A stretch of DNA of 64,000 nt from an uncultured Pelagibacteraceae bacterium (GTDB lineage: Bacteria > Pseudomonadota > Alphaproteobacteria > Pelagibacterales > Pelagibacteraceae): NCBI GenBank assembly GCA_902616145.1, contig CACMRM010000001.1:62001-126000 (forward strand), written 5' to 3'. The first letter of the stretch is position 1; every line of letters starts with the position of its first letter. Of the stretch, positions 1-8,876 are shown piece by piece. The notes beneath the pieces are model-generated. The model was not told the origin of the DNA. It made no database searches and was given only the letters and a program-made list of their open reading frames with translations. Position numbers and translations under genes: made by a program.

Positions 1-649
1 CTAGAAAAGTTGTAACATCTTTAGCCATTTGGTCAACTGTGGACTCTGTTCCATCCGCGTACTCAACTAACCCGTCCATCAAATTATTTGGCATTTTTAT
101 TTTATTACCCACCATAAACTTATTGTAATAAACACCATCGTCTAATGTCACCCCTGCAGGAGGATCTTCGTATCCAACTAGAACAGAATAAATGTAGTTT
201 GCTCCTCCTTTTCTAGCCTTCACCAAAACTGACATATCAGGAGGATATGCGCCTCCATTTGCAGCTGTGGCGGCTTGAACATTTGGATAAGGGTTTTTAA
301 ATTTATCTGATGGTCTTCCTGGCCTTGTGAACATTTCTCCCTGTGAGTCAGGACCATCTTGTATTTCGAAACTTGCGGCTATCGCTTTGACCTCTTGCTC
401 TGAAAACTCTGGGCCTCCGGGCTCGCCTAGATTTCTATAACTTAAATATTGCATCGAGTGGCAAGATGAACAAACTTCTTTATAGACCTGGAAACCTCTT
501 TGCAAAGATGCTCTATCAAAAGTCCCCGTAAGTCCTTTAAAACTCCAATCTACTTTTATCGGATCTACCATTTCAGCGCTTTGTAGTGGTTTAAATGAAA
601 TTATTGATAAAAAAAATATAACAAACAATTTTAAGTTAAGCTTTATCAT
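1..649 (-). CDS. petC: Cytochrome c1 of the bc1 complex (partial, C-terminus beyond window)
   Basis: Membrane-anchored c-type cytochrome that takes electrons from the Rieske protein and passes them to soluble cytochrome c on the periplasmic side. Translating the minus strand from the ATG at 649 gives 216 codons before the window edge: a hydrophobic signal peptide (about residues 1-25), then the heme-attachment motif CSSCH near residue 60, and the cytochrome c1 tract around [14 protein letters not shown]. The axial methionine region and C-terminal membrane anchor lie outside the window. The start overlaps the end of petB by 14 bases, the usual translational coupling in fbc operons. Identification is firm; only the C-terminus is unseen. 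Confidence 0.93.
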   Translation of the reverse strand, partial: MIKLNLKLFVIFFLSIISFKPLQSAEMVDPIKVDWSFKGLTGTFDRASLQRGFQVYKEVCSSCHSMQYLSYRNLGEPGGPEFSEQEVKAIAASFEIQDGPDSQGEMFTRPGRPSDKFKNPYPNVQAATAANGGAYPPDMSVLVKARKGGANYIYSVLVGYEDPPAGVTLDDGVYYNKFMVGNKIKMPNNLMDGLVEYADGTESTVDQMAKDVTTFL

Positions 650-1895
650 CAACCTTCCTAGCTACTGCAGGCTCTGCTCCTCCAGATAACACGGGCTCGG
701 ATATGCTCATTGGTATTGGGTCAGTTTTCTCCAAATAACCAACTACTGGCATCACGACAATAAAATGTAAGAAATAATAAATAGTGCCTACTCTTGCTAA
801 TACTAAATAAATTCCTTCAGCTGGCATTGCTCCTACATAACCAAGCATTAGAACATCTATAACCAGTATCCAAAAAAATTGTCTGTAAATTGGTCTAAAT
901 ACTGCAGATCTAACTTTTGAAGTATCCAACCATGGAAGTACAAACAAAATAAAAATTGCACTAAACATTAAAATTACACCTCCTAGCTTATCAGGGACTG
1001 ATCTCAAAATTGCATAAAAAGGTAATAAGTACCATTCAGGAACAATATGAGCCGGTGTAACTAAGGGATTTGCAGGTATATAATTATCTGAGTGACCTAA
1101 AACATTGGGTGTGAAGAAGACGAATCCTGCAAAGATAATCATAAAAACTAAAAGAGCAAAAGCGTCTTTAATAGTAATATAAGGATGAAACGGGACTGTA
1201 TCTTTAGAAGGCTTCTTAATATCAATTCCTACAGGATTATTATTACCAGGCACATGTAGCGCCCAAATGTGTAAAACTACCAAACCTAAAATTAAAAATG
1301 GAATCAAGTAGTGTAAGCTGAAAAATCTATTTAATGTTGGATTGTCTACAGAATAAGCCCCCCACAACCAAGTAGTAATACTGTCACCAACTAATGGAAT
1401 AGCGCTAAATAAATTTGTAATTACAGTTGCTCCCCAAAAACTCATTTGACCCCATGGTAAAACATAACCCATAAAAGCTGCGGCCATCATTAATAAGTAA
1501 ATCATTAAACCTATAATCCAAATTACCTCTCTTGGAGATTTATAAGATCCATAAAACAACGACCTAAAAATATGAATGTAAACTGCAAGAAAAAACATTG
1601 AAGCACCATTGCTATGAATGTATCTAATTAACCATCCGTAGTTTACATCTCTCATTATATGCTCGACACTCGCAAATGCTAAATCTGCATGCGCGACGTA
1701 GTGCATAGCTAAAACTATTCCTGTAACAATTTGAGTGATCAAACAAAATGTTAAAATTCCTCCAAAGGTCCACCAGTAGTTTAAGTTTTTTGGAGTTGGA
1801 TAATCTGTAAGATGTGCTCCGAGAGTAAGTAATGGCAAACGGTCATTAAACCATTTTCCTGCTTTAGATTTCGGTACGTATTCGTGCTCACTCAT
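636..1895 (-). CDS. petB: Cytochrome b of the bc1 complex
   Basis: Core membrane subunit of ubiquinol:cytochrome c reductase, carrying hemes bL and bH and both quinone sites. At 419 residues it is normal for an alphaproteobacterial cytochrome b. Visible hallmarks are the heme ligand pairs His94/His195 and His108/His209 and the Qo-site PEWY motif at residues 286-289, followed by the last hydrophobic helices. It lies 6 bases after petA and overlaps petC by 14 bases, so the three form one operon. Nothing is odd in it. Confidence 0.97.
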   Translation of the reverse strand: MSEHEYVPKSKAGKWFNDRLPLLTLGAHLTDYPTPKNLNYWWTFGGILTFCLITQIVTGIVLAMHYVAHADLAFASVEHIMRDVNYGWLIRYIHSNGASMFFLAVYIHIFRSLFYGSYKSPREVIWIIGLMIYLLMMAAAFMGYVLPWGQMSFWGATVITNLFSAIPLVGDSITTWLWGAYSVDNPTLNRFFSLHYLIPFLILGLVVLHIWALHVPGNNNPVGIDIKKPSKDTVPFHPYITIKDAFALLVFMIIFAGFVFFTPNVLGHSDNYIPANPLVTPAHIVPEWYLLPFYAILRSVPDKLGGVILMFSAIFILFVLPWLDTSKVRSAVFRPIYRQFFWILVIDVLMLGYVGAMPAEGIYLVLARVGTIYYFLHFIVVMPVVGYLEKTDPIPMSISEPVLSGGAEPAVARKVDDKA

Positions 1896-1901
1896 AATTG
1901 T

Positions 1902-2423
1902 TTATCCAATTTTTATCGTATTACTATCAACAAATTCAAACTTTGGTATTTCCATGTTTGTTGGTGCTGGTCCTTTTCTAATTCTGCCTGATACATCGTA
2001 ATGTGAACCATGGCAAGGGCAAAACCAACCGTTAAAGTCACCTTTATCTTTTAATGGCACACAACCAAGATGTGTACAAACTCCTAACATGACTAACCAT
2101 TCATCTTTACCTTCTTTTACTCTATCTTCATCTTTTTGAGGATCAGGCAAATCGTCCAAGTTTACTGATCTGGCTTCTGCTATCTCATCTTGAGTTCTCC
2201 TTTTGAGGAAAACTGGTTTACCTCTCCATAAAACTGTTATTGAATTTCCGGGTTCAATATTACTTATATCAACTTCAGTTGTTGCAAGGGCCTTTTGTGC
2301 CTTATCGGGATTCATTTGGTCAATCATAGGCCAAATTACCGCCCCAACTCCAACCGCTCCAACTGTATAGCTTGCTGTAAACAAAAAATCTCTTCTATTA
2401 ACTTTTTTTTCCTCTTTGCTCAT
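1902..2423 (-). CDS. petA: Rieske iron-sulfur protein of the bc1 complex
   Basis: Carries the 2Fe-2S cluster that moves electrons from ubiquinol to cytochrome c1. The 173-residue protein has a twin-arginine start (RRDFLF, residues 10-15) followed by one membrane helix, which fits Tat export and anchoring. The cluster boxes are CTHLGC (Cys116, His118, Cys121) and CPCHGSH (Cys135, Cys137, His138); Cys116, His118, Cys135 and His138 would bind iron and Cys121-Cys137 form the disulfide. It is first in the petABC operon and is divergent from trmL, with about 89 bases between the start codons that must hold both promoters. Confidence 0.97.
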   Translation of the reverse strand: MSKEEKKVNRRDFLFTASYTVGAVGVGAVIWPMIDQMNPDKAQKALATTEVDISNIEPGNSITVLWRGKPVFLKRRTQDEIAEARSVNLDDLPDPQKDEDRVKEGKDEWLVMLGVCTHLGCVPLKDKGDFNGWFCPCHGSHYDVSGRIRKGPAPTNMEIPKFEFVDSNTIKIG

Positions 2424-2512
2424 TTATGTATGTGCTTATAATGTAATTATTAAATAAAACCATATTTTAAAAATTTCTAGGGTCAGAATGACACATAAAT
2501 TAAGCTCAAATA

Positions 2513-2959
2513 ATGCACATAGTCCTATACAAACCTGATATCCCACAAAATACAGCTGCAATAATTAGATTAGGCGCCTGCCTGAATCTTAAAATTCACT
2601 TAATAGAACCATGTGGTTTTAATCTGAACGATAGCAGGTTTCAAAGAGTTGTTATGGATTATATGGGCTTATGTGAGATTATTAGACATAATGACTTTGA
2701 AACTTTTTTAAAAAAAAACCAAAAATCTAGAATAGTTTTAATGACAACTAAGGCAAAAAAAATATATCATAAGTTTAAATTTAAAAAAAATGATATGCTT
2801 TTGTTTGGAAGAGAAAGTGCTGGAGTACCAAAAGAATTACATCAAATATGTAAGATTAAAATAAAGATTCCTATGAACAAAAAAGCTAGATCTCTTAATG
2901 TAGCAATGAGTGTTGCGATAGTAGCAGCTGAAGCTTTAAAGCAAAATAATTTACTTTAA
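2513..2959 (+). CDS. trmL: tRNA (cytidine/uridine-2'-O-)-methyltransferase TrmL
   Basis: Small SPOUT-fold enzyme expected to 2'-O-methylate the wobble base (position 34) of leucine tRNAs with S-adenosylmethionine. The 148 residues match the minimal, single-domain length of TrmL. Recognisable are the N-terminal HIVLYKPDIPQNTAAIIRL segment, the LFGRESAGVP loop near residue 105 and the C-terminal SLNVAMSVAIVAAEAL knot motif. The stop codon overlaps the start of hemF (TAATG), so the two are probably cotranslated. The TrmL substrate is assigned by family; other SpoU members look similar. Confidence 0.88.
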   Translation: MHIVLYKPDIPQNTAAIIRLGACLNLKIHLIEPCGFNLNDSRFQRVVMDYMGLCEIIRHNDFETFLKKNQKSRIVLMTTKAKKIYHKFKFKKNDMLLFGRESAGVPKELHQICKIKIKIPMNKKARSLNVAMSVAIVAAEALKQNNLL

Positions 2960-3783
2960 TGATTGCATCTGATTTTAGAAAAAAAATGGCTGATAGTTGG
3001 TTTTCATATTTACAAAGTCAAATTTGTAAAGAATTCGAAATTCTTGAAAAGAATAAAGTAAAATTCTCAAAAAGAGATTGGATTAAAAATAAAAAAAACG
3101 AGGGGGGTGGAACTTCATTTCTACTATCAAAAGGGAAAATATTTGATAAAGTTGGAGTAAATAAATCAACCGTTTCAGGAATTTTTCCTAAATTATTTAG
3201 GAAAAAAATATTAGGAGCAGAGAGAACAGGCAAATATTGGGCGTCAGGTATCTCTGTGGTCGCTCACATGAAAAATCCTAAAATACCTGCAATACATTTT
3301 AATACTAGGTTTATAGTTACTTCTAAAGAGTGGTTTGGTGGAGGAATGGATGCAACTCCAAGTTTTGAAGATGCCAAAGAAAAAAGAATGATACATGATG
3401 AATTAAAAAAGGTATGCGTTCAAAATAGAAAAAATTATAAAAAATATAAAAAGTGGTGTGATGAATATTTTTATTTACCACACAGAAAAGAAGCTAGAGG
3501 TATTGGTGGCATTTTTTTTGATTATGAAACTAAAAATTGGGTTAAAAATTTTAAATTTGTAAGAGAATTAGGTCTTTCTTTTATAGATATTTCAAAAAAA
3601 ATTATTATGAGAAAAAAAAAATTTAAATGGACAAAAAAAGACAAAGAAAAACAGTTATTCAAAAGAGGAAGATATGTAGAGTTTAATCTTTTATATGATA
3701 GGGGTACAAGATTCGGATTAAACTCAGGAGGAAATATTGAATCAATATTAATGTCTCTTCCTCCTGAAGCAAAATGGAAATAG
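2959..3783 (+). CDS. hemF: Oxygen-dependent coproporphyrinogen III oxidase
   Basis: Converts coproporphyrinogen III to protoporphyrinogen IX with O2, the antepenultimate step of heme synthesis. The 274-residue protein shows the HemF signatures: HFNTRF near residue 112, the WFGGGMDATPSF stretch at about 130-141, the HRKEARGIGGIFFDY block and the C-terminal YVEFNLLYDRGTRFGL. Dependence on oxygen fits an obligate aerobe. It sits between trmL and greA in a short plus-strand operon; heme made here would serve the bc1 genes just upstream on the other strand and the heme-copper oxidase group at 27-32 kb. Confidence 0.96.
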   Translation: MIASDFRKKMADSWFSYLQSQICKEFEILEKNKVKFSKRDWIKNKKNEGGGTSFLLSKGKIFDKVGVNKSTVSGIFPKLFRKKILGAERTGKYWASGISVVAHMKNPKIPAIHFNTRFIVTSKEWFGGGMDATPSFEDAKEKRMIHDELKKVCVQNRKNYKKYKKWCDEYFYLPHRKEARGIGGIFFDYETKNWVKNFKFVRELGLSFIDISKKIIMRKKKFKWTKKDKEKQLFKRGRYVEFNLLYDRGTRFGLNSGGNIESILMSLPPEAKWK

Positions 3784-3785
3784 TT

Positions 3786-4262
3786 ATGGAGAAAGAGCCG
3801 ATTACAATTAGTGGTTTACTAAATTTAAAAGCAGAGTTAGAGGATCTTAAAAATATTCAAAGGCCAAAAATTGTAGAGGCAATAGCTGAGGCAAGGTCTC
3901 ACGGAGATTTAAAAGAGAACGCAGAGTATCATGCTGCAAAAGAACAACAAGCATTAATCGAAAGCCGTGTAATTGCTATCAATGATATAATTGCGCGTGC
4001 AAATGTAATTGATGTCACTAAAATAGAAAATAATGGAAAAGTGATTTTTGGATCAACCGTAAAAGTTCAAGACTTAGAAACAGATAAAAAAATTTCTTAT
4101 AAATTAGTGGGACAAGATGAGGCTGATTTAAAAAAGAATTTAATTTTTTTCAAAAGCCCAATAGGTAAAGCTTTAATAGGTAAAAATAAAGGTGAAATGA
4201 TAAGTGTAGAAACTCCTTCTGGCGAGAGAAACTTTGAAATACTAGATGTTGAATACATTTAA
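3786..4262 (+). CDS. greA: Transcription elongation factor GreA
   Basis: Rescues backtracked RNA polymerase by stimulating cleavage of the transcript 3' end through the secondary channel. The protein begins MEKEPITISG, which matches the length of the E. coli GreA N-terminus, so I place the start at 3786 rather than at the in-frame ATG at 3774 that would overlap hemF. The coiled-coil tip with its acidic residues and the block HGDLKENAEYHAAKEQQ are conserved, as is the C-terminal GKALIGKNKGE domain. The 3' end overlaps the convergent cca gene by 4 bases. Confidence 0.95.
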   Translation: MEKEPITISGLLNLKAELEDLKNIQRPKIVEAIAEARSHGDLKENAEYHAAKEQQALIESRVIAINDIIARANVIDVTKIENNGKVIFGSTVKVQDLETDKKISYKLVGQDEADLKKNLIFFKSPIGKALIGKNKGEMISVETPSGERNFEILDVEYI

Positions 4263-5521
4263 TTTAGATTTACTTTAATTACTTCTTCAACTCTTTCATT
4301 TGAAATTTTAAAATTATTATTTATCCACTCTTTCTCTAAAATTTTTAAAACATTCCCTAAAGACTGCCCTTCATGCATACCTTTTTTCTTTAAGATCTCA
4401 CCATCTATTGGGAATATTGGAGTTTTAATCCTAAAAATTTTATTAAGAGTTTTTGAGAAATCATTACGTTTAACTTTTGAATTTATTGAAAAATTAATTA
4501 GATTAAGTGCTATTAAGTGATTTTTTCCATTTAAATAAACGTTCTTAATTAAATCTTTTTCAAAAAATTCTTTATCATTCTTAAGTTTTATCAAATTTTT
4601 ATTAAATTTTTTCAAAGTCTCCTTGGTCTTATTGGATGCATTATATTTATGAATAAAATAATTGTGATTATCTTTCTCATCAATTAACAATACAGCCAAC
4701 AAAATATCTACGTTTACTTCTGAGTATTGATATACTTTTCCAAGTCTTTCTAATCTGTTTAGATACATGAATTCAGGAAATATCATTGAAAATATTTCTC
4801 TTAGATTGCTGCTTTGATTAATTGTTAAAAAATTTTTTAGATTTAGAATCTTAAATAATTCGGTCAAAATTCTCTCTTTAGAAATTTTTTTAATACCATC
4901 TAAATTTTGTTTTATTGCATCACTAGTTGTCGATTCAACTTCAATATCATACATAACTTTAAATCTCATAAATCTTATAATTCTTAAATAATCCTCCTCA
5001 ATTCTTTTTTGTGGGTCTCCAATAAACTTGATATTTTTATTTTTAAGATCAACTGTACCCATTTGCGGGTCAAAAAGTTTTCCATTAATATCCATATAAA
5101 TGGCATTTACAGTAAAATCTCTTCTCTCAGAGTCTTTTTTCCAGTCATCAGTATATTCTACTTCAGCATGTCTTCCGTCTGTTTTGATATCTTTTCTTAA
5201 AGTCGTTAACTCTACTTTATAGTTTTTGGACACTATAGTTACAGTTCCATGTTTTAATCCTGTATCAATAACTTTTAGATTTGTATCTTTAAATTTTTCT
5301 TTGATCTGATCTGCTGTTAAAGTAGTTGCTATATCAATATCATCTATTTTTTCATTTGATAAATATTTCCTTACACATCCACCCACAAATCTTGCAACTA
5401 TTTTATCGTTTGGAATACCATCCTGTAATTTTTTGAAAATAAATTTTAAATCTTTGTCTCTATAAAAAGGAAAAATTTTTCTTTTTATTTTTTGTAAAAA
5501 ATTAAAATTTAGATTAAACAT
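4259..5521 (-). CDS. cca: CCA tRNA nucleotidyltransferase / poly(A) polymerase family protein
   Basis: Class II nucleotidyltransferase that adds or repairs the CCA end of tRNAs. The 420-residue protein has the N-terminal FVGGCVRKYL motif and the metal-binding DDIDIATTL aspartates (about residues 46-66), then the RRDFTVNAIYMD block and the tRNA-binding RIIEEDYLRIIRFMRF segment; the C-terminal half is diverged. The start codon lies 7 bases after the 3' end of tRNA-Gln on the same strand, which suggests a shared transcript. Poly(A) polymerases belong to the same family, so specificity is inferred; the absence of a polymerase-type tail favours a CCA enzyme. Confidence 0.88.
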   Translation of the reverse strand: MFNLNFNFLQKIKRKIFPFYRDKDLKFIFKKLQDGIPNDKIVARFVGGCVRKYLSNEKIDDIDIATTLTADQIKEKFKDTNLKVIDTGLKHGTVTIVSKNYKVELTTLRKDIKTDGRHAEVEYTDDWKKDSERRDFTVNAIYMDINGKLFDPQMGTVDLKNKNIKFIGDPQKRIEEDYLRIIRFMRFKVMYDIEVESTTSDAIKQNLDGIKKISKERILTELFKILNLKNFLTINQSSNLREIFSMIFPEFMYLNRLERLGKVYQYSEVNVDILLAVLLIDEKDNHNYFIHKYNASNKTKETLKKFNKNLIKLKNDKEFFEKDLIKNVYLNGKNHLIALNLINFSINSKVKRNDFSKTLNKIFRIKTPIFPIDGEILKKKGMHEGQSLGNVLKILEKEWINNNFKISNERVEEVIKVNLN

Positions 5522-5528
5522 TTATCTT

Positions 5529-5602
5529 TGGCTGGGGCACTAGGATTCGAACCTAGGATGGCGGTATCAAAAACCGCTGCCTTACCGCTTGGCTATGCCC
5601 CA
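5529..5602 (-). tRNA. tRNA-Gln (anticodon TTG)
   Basis: A 74-base cloverleaf on the minus strand: acceptor stem TGGGGCA/TGCCCCA, D arm, anticodon stem GCGGT/ACCGC enclosing loop TTTTGAT with anticodon TTG, T arm with TTCGAAT, discriminator G and an encoded CCA end. It sits between ispE (35 bases upstream) and cca (7 bases downstream), all on the same strand. Confidence 0.96.
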
Positions 5603-5637
5603 AACTTAGTTGAGTGATATATCATAAATAATTAAAA

Positions 5638-6477
5638 TTAAATAGTTTTTGCTATTGAAAACCAATATTTAGGGTATTTTTTTCTTAATGTTTTAAGTGC
5701 GACTTTTGAACAATTTTCATTAATAAACAAACCAAAACATGCAGATCCAGAGCCAGTCATTCTTGAGAAATAGCAGCCTCTTTGTGACTTAATATCTTTT
5801 AATATTTTTCTTATTAATGGATATTTTTTTTCAACAATTGATTGCAAATCATTTTTTTTTAATAAAGTTCTTTTAATAAATTGTTTTTTTGGTCTAAAAT
5901 CTTGAACTAAATATTTCTCTTTTGAGGAGAACTTTCTAACTTTTGAATAAATTTCTTTAGTAGAACATTTTAAATTTGGATAAATTACTAGAAAATATAA
6001 TTTAAAACTATTTTTAAATTTTATAATTGTCTGTAAACTATTGAGATAACCTTGTTTCTCAAAAAATATTCTTACATCTGAGCTGATTTCCTTTATTATT
6101 TTATTATAGAGATTTTTGCTAATTTTTTTTTTGGAAACGTTTCTTAATATTGTAGCTGCATTGCTTGACCCTCCGCCCAATCCTGCAAATACAGGTATAT
6201 TTTTGAAAATTGTTACTGAATAGTGATCACTAATCAAATTATATTTCCTCATTACTGATAAAGTTTTATGAGCGGAATTATCAAATTTATTTACGTGTTT
6301 AGAAAAAGGTCCTTTAATAAATATTTGGTCATTTTTTTTATTATAGTTCTTTTTAATTATTATCTTATCAAATATGTTGATTTGGCAAAAAATAGATTGA
6401 ATATCGTGAAAACCATTTTTGAGTTTTTTGATTACGGATAATGATAAGTTAAGTTTTGCGAAAGATTTTAAGACCAT
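5638..6477 (-). CDS. ispE: 4-diphosphocytidyl-2-C-methyl-D-erythritol kinase
   Basis: GHMP-family kinase that phosphorylates CDP-methylerythritol in the non-mevalonate isoprenoid pathway. The 279 residues contain the start motif FAKLNLSLSV, the ATP-binding glycine-rich loop PVFAGLGGGSSNAAT (about residues 92-106) and the C-terminal MTGSGSACFGLF motif. It follows the TPR gene by 2 bases and precedes tRNA-Gln. In alphaproteobacteria ispE often follows a TPR-repeat gene, so the neighbourhood supports the call. Its product feeds ispH, crtB, ubiA and ctaB elsewhere in this window. Confidence 0.95.
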   Translation of the reverse strand: MVLKSFAKLNLSLSVIKKLKNGFHDIQSIFCQINIFDKIIIKKNYNKKNDQIFIKGPFSKHVNKFDNSAHKTLSVMRKYNLISDHYSVTIFKNIPVFAGLGGGSSNAATILRNVSKKKISKNLYNKIIKEISSDVRIFFEKQGYLNSLQTIIKFKNSFKLYFLVIYPNLKCSTKEIYSKVRKFSSKEKYLVQDFRPKKQFIKRTLLKKNDLQSIVEKKYPLIRKILKDIKSQRGCYFSRMTGSGSACFGLFINENCSKVALKTLRKKYPKYWFSIAKTI

Positions 6478-6479
6478 AT

Positions 6480-8177
6480 CTATAGGCCTTTTATTAATTT
6501 TTCTTTAATTTTATTTTTTAAGTCTTGCTCAGTATCTTCAAGACCCAGGACATAATTCCAATAATATCGTGCTTGAATTTTTTTTCCATTCATCCAAAGA
6601 ACATCGCCAAAATGATCATTAACTATGGGGTCTGACGGCAACAATGATACTGCTTTTTGAAGATAATTTTTTGACTCTTTATATCTATTTAGTTTAAATA
6701 AAGCCCAACCTAGAGAGTCAATAATATATGGGTCATTAATTTTTAATCTATCTGCTTTACGCAACATATCTAAAGATTTTTGTATTTTTACGCCCTGCTC
6801 AATCCAAGAATATGCTAAATAATTTATGACATATGCTTGGTCTGGACTTGCTCTTAATGAATTTAAAAGATCTTTTTCAGCAGACTCCCACTTCCCTATT
6901 CTTTCATAAGCAACGCCTCTTCCATCTGTGACTTCGGGATAAATTATATGTTTGTTATCTATATTTTTTAAAATTTCGGAATAATAATAAATCGACTCAT
7001 CAAATTTTTCGTTATTTTTTAAAAATTGTGCATAATCAAAATTCTCGTAAATGCCTTTATTCGGTATATCTTCATATGATCTAGTTAAAAATTTTATTGA
7101 TTTTTGCTTTTCCCCTTCAAGAATTAAAATTCTTGATATTTGTTTTGCAGAATACCATTTATAAGATGATCCATACTTGTTTAGGCTTTTATAGATTTTT
7201 TTTGCAGATCTATAATCTTCAATTTCAAAAGAATTATCTGCCAATAAGTTTTCTGTTGGAAAATTTGGGTTTAAATATTTTGATAAATATAAATAAAAAT
7301 TTGAAATTGGGTAAATTGATTGAGACGATAGTAAGTTTGCTGCAACATATAAAATTTCACTAATAACGTGTTCTGGTTTTTTACAATCAAATTCGATACG
7401 GCTTTTTGTTTTTTCTAAATCAATTTTCATTTGGTTGAGTAAAATATTCCGGGGGTATTTTTTTAGAGACTCATTAATAACTTTCTTTGCCTCTTGAGTA
7501 TTATTTTGTTTTTTTAAATAATTAGCATAAAAATAATTGTACCTTGAAAAATCATTTGCCTTACTAATTGTTAAATTTTTATACAAAGATTGAGTTTGAG
7601 GATTATCAAAAAAACAATTTAAAAATACTTTTTGAATTTCATTTAAATTTCCAAATCGTTTATCTAAATTATCGAGTTCTAAATTAGCAATATCAATTTT
7701 TTCTTTATCTAAATTGGACCAGATTAATAATGAGTCAACTAAATATAGGTTTAATAAAAATTTTGAATCTTGATTTTTTGTTTTTAAAAGATATTTTTTT
7801 GCTAGTTTATAATTTGAATTTTTAAAATAATAAACGCCCATTATTATGTTTGTCTCAAAACTGTCGAGTTTATTTTTTTCTAATTTTTTTGAGTAATTAA
7901 ACGCATCAATGAAATTACCAGTATTTATTATGGAGTATAAGTATTTAGCAGAATAGTTTTCATGGCTTCTTTCTAAACCATCAAGATTTTTCAAATATTT
8001 GTAAGACTCTTTATATTGATTATTGTTTAAAAGAATTACTCCTGAAAAATAGTCAGATATATATTCAGCTTTATTAAATTTATCTAAACTTTTAGCTTGA
8101 GTTGTGGAAAAAAAAATAAAAGTAATGACAAATATTATATGTCCTGTAATCTTAATTAGTTTTTTTCTTAAGAGCAT
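6480..8177 (-). CDS. TPR-repeat protein, predicted exported or membrane-anchored
   Basis: A 565-residue protein with a hydrophobic N-terminal segment (about residues 8-28) that looks like a signal peptide or anchor, followed by many helical repeats. Clear tetratricopeptide repeats lie in the C-terminal third, for example around WESAEKDLLNSLRASPD, DPYIIDSLGWALFKLNRYK and DPIVNDHFGDVLWMNGK. The family sits upstream of ispE in many alphaproteobacteria; its function is not settled, though a role as an envelope protein scaffold is plausible. The start codon is only 3 bases from the divergent udg start, so its promoter must lie inside udg. Confidence 0.8.
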   Translation of the reverse strand: MLLRKKLIKITGHIIFVITFIFFSTTQAKSLDKFNKAEYISDYFSGVILLNNNQYKESYKYLKNLDGLERSHENYSAKYLYSIINTGNFIDAFNYSKKLEKNKLDSFETNIIMGVYYFKNSNYKLAKKYLLKTKNQDSKFLLNLYLVDSLLIWSNLDKEKIDIANLELDNLDKRFGNLNEIQKVFLNCFFDNPQTQSLYKNLTISKANDFSRYNYFYANYLKKQNNTQEAKKVINESLKKYPRNILLNQMKIDLEKTKSRIEFDCKKPEHVISEILYVAANLLSSQSIYPISNFYLYLSKYLNPNFPTENLLADNSFEIEDYRSAKKIYKSLNKYGSSYKWYSAKQISRILILEGEKQKSIKFLTRSYEDIPNKGIYENFDYAQFLKNNEKFDESIYYYSEILKNIDNKHIIYPEVTDGRGVAYERIGKWESAEKDLLNSLRASPDQAYVINYLAYSWIEQGVKIQKSLDMLRKADRLKINDPYIIDSLGWALFKLNRYKESKNYLQKAVSLLPSDPIVNDHFGDVLWMNGKKIQARYYWNYVLGLEDTEQDLKNKIKEKLIKGL

Positions 8178-8180
8178 AAA

Positions 8181-8876
8181 ATGTTAAAAAAAAATAATAA
8201 AGTAAAATTAATAAAATATTATAATCTTATAAATCATAATTTAATTTACAATAATAAATCAATCAATAGGTATAAAAAAGATAATTTTGAGATATCTGAA
8301 GATAGGTCTAAAAGTTTGGAACTTTTAAAAAAGTCAATTATTAATTTAAAAAATTGTGATCTTAAAAAGAATGCTAAGAATATTGTTTTTTGTGACGGCA
8401 ATCCTAAATCGCAAATAATGATTATTGGAGAAGCTCCAGGTGCCAATGAGGATCAAGAGGGTTTGCCTTTTGTTGGAAGAGCAGGGATATTATTAGATAA
8501 AATGTTAGCTGCCATAAATTTAGATAGAAAGAAAGTTTATATATCAAACATTGTCAATTACCGGCCGCCAGAAAACCGAAGGCCTACGGATGAAGAAATT
8601 AAAAGGTATTTGCCTTTTATTGAAAAGCATATTGAAATAATTAATCCAAAAATACTTGTTCTTCTTGGTAGTACAGCAATGAACGCGCTTATTGGAAATG
8701 ATGTTGTTATTTCAAAAATGAGAGGTAAGTGGATTGAAAAAAAATTTGGAAATTGTAAAACATCTGTCATCATTACATTTCATCCTGCGTTTCTAATGAG
8801 GCAGCCAGCTCAAAAAAAAATGGCTTGGATTGATTTGAAAATGGTAAGAGATAAAAAAAATAAACTTAAAATTTAA
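8181..8876 (+). CDS. Uracil-DNA glycosylase, family 4-like, lacking most Fe-S cysteines
   Basis: Base-excision repair enzyme expected to remove uracil from DNA. The 231 residues show motif A GEAPGANEDQEGLPFVGRAG (about 88-107) and motif B HPAFLMRQPAQ near residue 196. Classical family 4 enzymes carry four cysteines that bind a 4Fe-4S cluster; here only the one in KNCDLKK aligns, and the positions in NIVNYRPP and EIKRYLPF are tyrosines, so a cluster is unlikely. The first 50 residues are lysine- and asparagine-rich and poorly conserved. The stop codon abuts the start of rnhB. Confidence 0.85.
   Translation: MLKKNNKVKLIKYYNLINHNLIYNNKSINRYKKDNFEISEDRSKSLELLKKSIINLKNCDLKKNAKNIVFCDGNPKSQIMIIGEAPGANEDQEGLPFVGRAGILLDKMLAAINLDRKKVYISNIVNYRPPENRRPTDEEIKRYLPFIEKHIEIINPKILVLLGSTAMNALIGNDVVISKMRGKWIEKKFGNCKTSVIITFHPAFLMRQPAQKKMAWIDLKMVRDKKNKLKI

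Noticed and set aside
2481..2492. Short inverted repeat GTCA-GAA-TGAC between petA and trmL
   Set aside because: Four-base arms are too short to be distinguished from chance; no supporting promoter geometry.
7097..7363. Open frame antisense to the TPR gene, and similar antisense frames such as 12037-12327, 24861-25190 and 45084-45572
   Set aside because: They are mirror frames of well-supported genes, common in AT-rich sequence, without motifs or ribosome-binding sites.
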